From positions 844,832 through 908,831 of the forward strand of contig JANTQE010000011.1 in NCBI GenBank assembly GCA_032988195.1: a DNA stretch of 64,000 nt, in the 5' to 3' direction. This DNA comes from Arachnomyces sp. PD_36. Lineage: Eukaryota; Ascomycota; Eurotiomycetes; Onygenales; Arachnomycetaceae. Of the stretch, positions 59,498-64,000 are shown in pieces (within the stretch, counting starts at the first letter, position 1; each line of letters opens with the position of its first letter). The notes under the pieces are model-generated. The model did no database searches. It had not been told where the DNA came from and saw only the letters and a list, made by a program, of their open reading frames with translations. A program made the position numbers and the translations under genes.

Positions 59498-60457
59498 ATG
59501 ATCAATCTTGAGAATCTTGCTCTCGAGCTACAGCTGAAAATTATCGAGAATCTCGACGAGCTCAGTCTTTTGAATCTCAATCAGACGTTCAAACACTTGA
59601 TCGATTTAATAATGAGAAGCATCAGCGCACGTCTGATGATCATGAAGAGACGAAATCTCATCGTCGAGAGACAGATCTTGCAATTTCTCGACAAGAGATG
59701 AAAAGCAATCATATTTCGAGAGCGCATGAAGATTTATCTGAGAGAGATGCGATGCTATCGCGATAAGAATAAGAGACGAGATGAGACGAAGAAATACTTT
59801 ATGCGAGAGATGAGAGTATTTCAGAATATGAAGATCGATCTGAGTCGCACGCACTATGACGAGATTCTGAAGAAACTCTTTACGCTTGATCTCGATCGCG
59901 TCAACGCAGAGATTCGATTTCTGTTGCATCAGAGAGCTCATATGATCGACGTTCTCAGCGAGATTCATCGTCTGCTTAAGATTGTGTGAGAAGCGAACAT
60001 GTCTCGAGATCACGTGAATATGCTGCTTGTCGAAGAGACGAATTTCGTCAAGATTCTCAATGAAATCGACAGACTATTCGACAACGTGTGAGAACGAATC
60101 GTCATTCTAAACAGTCGCGTTCGAGAATGACATCAAAAGTATCTTGAGATCATGCTCGACAACGAGATAGACAGAATGCTGATCATCGACAAAGTTTATC
60201 GAACGAAGCTTCTCAACAGAATCTTTCTGCGTCGTGATGATCGAGAATGAATTTCTCAGCTTCTTCAGATGAGATTCGACTGAATTGATCTCGACACGTC
60301 TCTAATCATCGTCATTCGAGAAATGTATCATCAGTTGAACGAGCTCAATTGACTAGACTATCTCGTGAACATCAGCGAACTAAGCAGAGCAGTGACATCG
60401 CATCAGTTTGCTCGCTGCATTCGACAGCATCTAATAGCTCGTGAGCTACTGATCTAA
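59498..60457 (+). pseudogene. F-box protein relic, copy 1
   Basis: Starts MINLENLALELQLKIIENLD and SLLNLNQTFKHL, an F-box with Pro and Trp positions replaced. The same frame continues for about 320 codons with stops nearly all TGA. It aligns with copies 2 and 3 downstream, for example IHRLLKIV-stop, IDRLFDNV-stop-ERIVI and LLQMRFD-stop-IDLD. The final TAA is at 60455-60457. Confidence 0.65.
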
Positions 60458-61063
60458 GAGAAGAGTCTCGAGCGAGAGAAAAAAAAGATAGAGATTCGTG
60501 ATGATCGAGATTATTTAATGTAAATTAAAGATTCGTGATGATCAGCAAGAGCAAACACGATTGAGAACGACAGACAAATATTCTTCTTCAAATTAGCGTG
60601 AGATCACGATATCATCATTGTTTGAATGATTTGATGTTTATCACAATTTCAGCTTTGAAAATTCATCTACGCGCTACATCAATTCAGAGTTCGATGCGTG
60701 TGATAGCATAAGAGACAGAGAGAGAAAGAGTATCGTAATGAAGACAGCATCAATCAAGTTGAGAAGAATTAAAGTGATTCAGCGATTCTTTCTGATCATC
60801 ACAGTGACATAATCAGAGATATAACAACGTTCAATCAACGCAGATTCTTGCTACTATCTAATCTTTTCGCAGCAGACAAGAATGTATCATAGACGTACAA
60901 TCATCACGAAGCGATAAGCTCATATCTCGTCAGTACAGCATCACGATGATCAAAAGAGATGAAAACTAATCTCAAACAGTCTGAAAAGCATATTACAGTA
61001 ATCGTCGATAGTTCTGTCAATCGAAAGAAATAGATTATAGAACATCGTCAGACGCATACAATC

Positions 61064-62023
61064 ATGACGAAACTGAAGCAACTATCACTCGAATTGCAGA
61101 TCGAGATCATCAAGCTTCTCGATAGTCACAGCATGCTGACTCTGAGACAGACGAATCGCGAGTACTACGCGCTCACAGACTTTGATCAGTTAAACAAGTT
61201 GCTGCATGCTTCAGTGATGATGCTGAATGATGCAAAGACTGTCTTGACGACACTGAGCAAGAAGAAGAGAAACAAAATCTTCGTTGATCGAATGAAGAAC
61301 TACGCGAAGAATATGAGAAACTGCGCTGAGACATGTCAAGCGTCATTCGAGAATCACTGACTTTCGCATTTGAGTGTCTTTGCAGACATGAGAATCTGTT
61401 TGAAACGTTTGAACTGTGACGAGATGATGCAGAGACTGTTTCAAAACGAGCTCTCGACATTGAACTCGATATTGAGATTGATGAAGTTTCACGAAGCAAG
61501 AATAGAGAATGCACTCAGAGAAGTGCACGAGCTGTTGAAGAACGTCTGAAATCTGAGTTTTAGCGAGTCTCATCTGAGATTTATTCTGAAGCGCGACGAG
61601 CGATTCGAAGCGATTTCGAACGAGTTGAAGAGACTTTTTGAGAGAGTGTGAGAGAGAGTGATGATCATGCAGAATTTCACAATGTCGATCTGCGATGAGT
61701 ATCTGCAGACGATGTTGAAGCAAGAGATAGAGTCATGAGATGATCGCAAGTATCGAGAGAGACTGTTGAAACGCACGTTTCTGTGAAATGCGAATCGACA
61801 CTGAGTGTCAATTCTGCTGAATATGAGCTTCGATTGAACAGATATCGAAGAGAGAACGAGTTAAACTCTGAAAAATGCGTACGACAAGTTGAGTAAAGTG
61901 AACACGCGATGATCGCTTCTGATCAATCTGTTTGACAACGAGATCATATACACACTGCTCAGACACGTGAGAAGAATGCTGCATCAAAGATTGAGAGAGC
62001 GAGACGTGAGATCACACACATAA
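61064..62023 (+). pseudogene. F-box protein relic, copy 2
   Basis: Starts MTKLKQLSLELQIEIIKLLD and MLTLRQTNREYYALTD, the clearest F-box of the three. The frame continues to the TAA at 62021-62023 with repeated TGA and one further TAA. Shared blocks with copies 1 and 3: LNCDEMMQRLF, VHELLKNV-stop, LKRLFERV-stop-ERVMI, RLLKRTFL-stop and LLNMSFD-stop-TDIE. Confidence 0.7.
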
Positions 62024-62571
62024 ATGTGAGACAAGAGATAGCGAGTTAAGAGAGAAGAAGATTGAGAGAGAAAGAGAGCAGCGAGTGAGTCGAGAGCGAG
62101 AATTACACAGAGTTGTTTCGAGAGAAAGAACGATCAGACAGTCACGTGTAGTTGACGTATATAAACAATAAATATCAAAATACAAATGAATGTCAATATT
62201 CAACGTGAGAGACTCGTTTCATATCGCTGAACGTGATTTTGAAGTTATCTGCAAAATGAGAAAGAATGAAAGTAACATATATGTCACACATGAATGAAAA
62301 CTCATGCACAGTAATTGATCATCACGAGAACATAAAAATCAGAGATATAAACATTTGAGAAAGAAAAGACAAGATGAGATCTCGACTCTTTTAATATTTT
62401 TAGCAGAGAGCAAGAAATAGAAAGATCATACGATCATCACGATGATTTAGAGTGACTGCACATACATGATTCTCGCAATCGTCAGTATCTCATCACGATG
62501 ATCAGAAAGAATGTAAACTGATTATTGAATTTAGCACAAGCAACAAGCAGCAGAAGAAAGAGAGTGCGAAT

Positions 62572-63534
62572 ATAACGCAATTGCAAAATCTACTCGAAGA
62601 GATTCAGATGAAGATAGTGAATGAATTAAACATCGAGAGCGCGATAACGCTGAGACAAATTAATCGTTATTACAAGAAATTAACGAATTTCTCGAATATG
62701 ATGAAATTGCTGTACACTCACGAGAACAATTTGAACAGCAAGCGAGCGAAGTTGACTCGTATCAGATTAAAGAACAGAAGCAAGCTGTTTCTAACGTGAA
62801 TGAAGAAATATCTCGAGAATACAGTCACGATGAATCTGACTGAATGACGACACGTAAAACATCACTGAATCGAAGAGTTTCACATCTTTCGAGAGATCAA
62901 CATCTCGTTGAAAAATGTGAACTGCGACGAAGTGATGCAGATGCTGTTTTTGCGAAAAACGAATCGCATAGATCTCATTATACAATTCATAAAATCTCAG
63001 AGAGTCATCATTCAGAACGTCTCGAGAGAGATCGACAGTCTTTTACTCGAGATGTGAGACTTGACAATGTTGTAAGAGCATCTGAATCTTGTTCTACGCA
63101 ACGAGACGAGATTCGACAGAGTTTCGAGCGAAATGAATGCGCTATTTGAAAAGATGTGAATTCTGATGATCGTTCACGACAGAGAAGATTACGCTTGTCA
63201 ACGCAAGTATCTGAAAAAGATGCTGAAACAAGAGATTACGTTGTTCGAGAATGAGATATTTAGAGAAAGAATCTTGAAACGCACTTTTCTCTGACAGACT
63301 CATCGCAAGTGAGTGCTCAAGTTGTTGAAGATGAGATTCGCATGAAGCGATATCGAGAGAGACAACGAATCGATTCTGAAGAAAATTTATGACAAACTGA
63401 ATGATTCGCTTCAGTATCGACGATTTTTGATCAGTCTGTCTCGAAGTGAGAGCGAATTGTATCACAGTGAGAAAAACATAGCGAGATTGATACGACGCAG
63501 ATTAAAAAATCGAGAAGTTGATTCGCAGATCTGA
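62572..63534 (+). pseudogene. F-box protein relic, copy 3 (start codon lost)
   Basis: By alignment with copy 2 the start ATG is now ATA at 62572-62574, followed by TQLQNLLEEIQMKIVNELN and AITLRQINRYYKKLTN. The frame runs to 63534 with many TGA and one TAA. Shared blocks: VNCDEVMQMLF, MNALFEKM-stop-ILMI, RILKRTFL-stop and LLKMRFA-stop-SDIE. It is about 960 bp, the same length as the other two copies. Confidence 0.65.
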
Positions 63535-63569
63535 GTGTGAGAGCAGTCAGAAAATGAGTGAATGAGATG

Positions 63570-63840
63570 AAGTTACTGCATCATGATGATGAAGAGAGTG
63601 AACGAGATAGATAATTGATCAAGTTACTGCATCACGATGATCAAGAAGAATGAATATTACATAAGATTGTTTACATAGATTGATTATATAAGCTAATGCA
63701 CAACGATGATCAAGAATGATGAATATTAGATAAACTGATTACATAAACTACAGCATCATGATGATCAAGAAGAATGAATATAATATAAAATGATTACATG
63801 AGATGAAGATTACAGCATCATGATGATAAGAAAGACAAAA
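63570..63840 (+). repeat. degenerate tandem repeat around GCATCACGATGATCAAGAA
   Basis: About five imperfect copies of 50-70 bp, each with a TACTGCATCACGATGATC-like core followed by AAGAATGAATATTA and TGATTACAT-like sequence (cores near 63578, 63628, 63697, 63752 and 63813). It closes the GG/CC-free block on the right. Similar cores occur singly through the block. Confidence 0.75.
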
Positions 63841-63896
63841 TGTAATGAATACAAAGAATGAGAAGCAGAGTATAGAATAATACGATCAAAGACAAT

Positions 63897-63983
63897 TGTA
63901 ACCCATGTAACTCATATATAAATTGAGGTTTAGGGCCCGTCAGGACCCTACTCTCTATTCTGCTACGTTTTCATCTGGGGTCA
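63897..63983 (+). other. possible LTR-like end at the right border
   Basis: GG and CC reappear at 63902. The sequence starts TGTAACCC, has TATATAAATTGAGG, then ACTCTCTATTCTGCTACG and TCATCTGGGGTCACA. A TG...CA-bounded, TATA-containing short segment like this resembles fungal LTRs, but the window ends before a second copy, primer site or coding region could be seen. Confidence 0.25.
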
Positions 63984-64000
63984 CATACTAAAAAAATTCA

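Larger units (their letters stand above)
48435..63901. other. 15.5-kb block completely free of GG and CC dinucleotides
   Basis: The last CC before the block is at 48433-48434 and the next is at 63902. Reading every line in between, including line joins, I find neither GG nor CC, although G+C is roughly 35-40 percent and CG, GC, CA, TG, TC and GA are all frequent. In consequence no frame contains Gly (GGN), Pro (CCN) or Trp (TGG) codons. Relics of real genes inside are broken mainly by TGA. The best explanation is complete C-to-T mutation at CpC on both strands of a mobile or subtelomeric block. The block also carries many copies of a TCATCACGATGATC-like palindrome. Confidence 0.93.

Noticed and set aside
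55016..63534. TGA read as tryptophan (recoded element)
   Set aside because: TGA often stands where Trp is expected, but Gly and Pro are also entirely missing, including in the helicase P-loop, and some TAA stops occur, so the proteins could not work even with recoding.
48435..63901. Classical RIP (CpA to TpA) as the sole cause of the AT-rich block
   Set aside because: CA and TG remain frequent throughout, while GG and CC are totally absent; the classical RIP signature would show the reverse.
1..64000. tRNA or rRNA genes
   Set aside because: No tRNA cloverleaf or rRNA segment was recognised by eye; a dedicated scan was not possible.

Overview
The window is nuclear DNA of a filamentous ascomycete, most likely Eurotiomycetes (Aspergillus-like). 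Genes carry 1-8 short introns of about 50-140 bp with GTRNGT-type donors and CTRAC-type branch points. The families (DUF3425 bZIP, SesB-type NLR, TRI12-type transporter, clustered biotin genes) are typical of that group. One run of 98 Ns shows it is a draft assembly. Exon structures were worked out by eye from splice signals, reading frame and family conservation.

Layout. 1-2.4 kb: 5' part of an NLR (SesB-like hydrolase plus DUF7708-like linker) cut by the left edge. 3.3-7.8 kb: two housekeeping genes, DBP6 and GPI3/PIG-A, divergently transcribed. 8.3-11.2 kb: an F-box gene and an F-box-like/ankyrin gene. 11.5-18.5 kb: a biotin cluster, bioF (-), bioDA (+), bioB (+), covering KAPA synthesis to biotin. 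19.6-20.5 kb: a nuclear-type peroxiredoxin that seems to lack its peroxidatic cysteine. 21.1-22.8 kb: a gene whose middle is a tandem array of exon-intron units, each exon encoding exactly two or three heptads. 24.4-32.2 kb: a small secreted protein, a tetraspanin, a Cip1-like secreted protein, an atypical kinase and a small Cys-rich protein. 33.1-46.0 kb: a probable catabolic or detoxification cluster of bZIP regulator, TRI12-type exporter, type B carboxylesterase, SDR, Baeyer-Villiger-type monooxygenase and a second SDR. The enzymes fit alcohol to ketone to ester/lactone to acid plus alcohol. 46.7-48.4 kb: an ankyrin gene with no N-terminus.

48,435-63,901 is the most unusual part: about 15.5 kb in which I find no GG and no CC dinucleotide on reading every line, although CG, CA, TC and GA are common. 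Every reading frame there lacks Gly, Pro and Trp codons. Recognisable relics (C2H2 finger, a segment like those next to fungal RecQ-type helicases, a complete SNF2 helicase, three F-box paralogues) are interrupted almost only by TGA, at places where Trp is expected. This looks like a mobile or subtelomeric block that was hypermutated at CpC, a context different from classical CpA-directed RIP. Smaller, partly purged patches lie elsewhere in the window.
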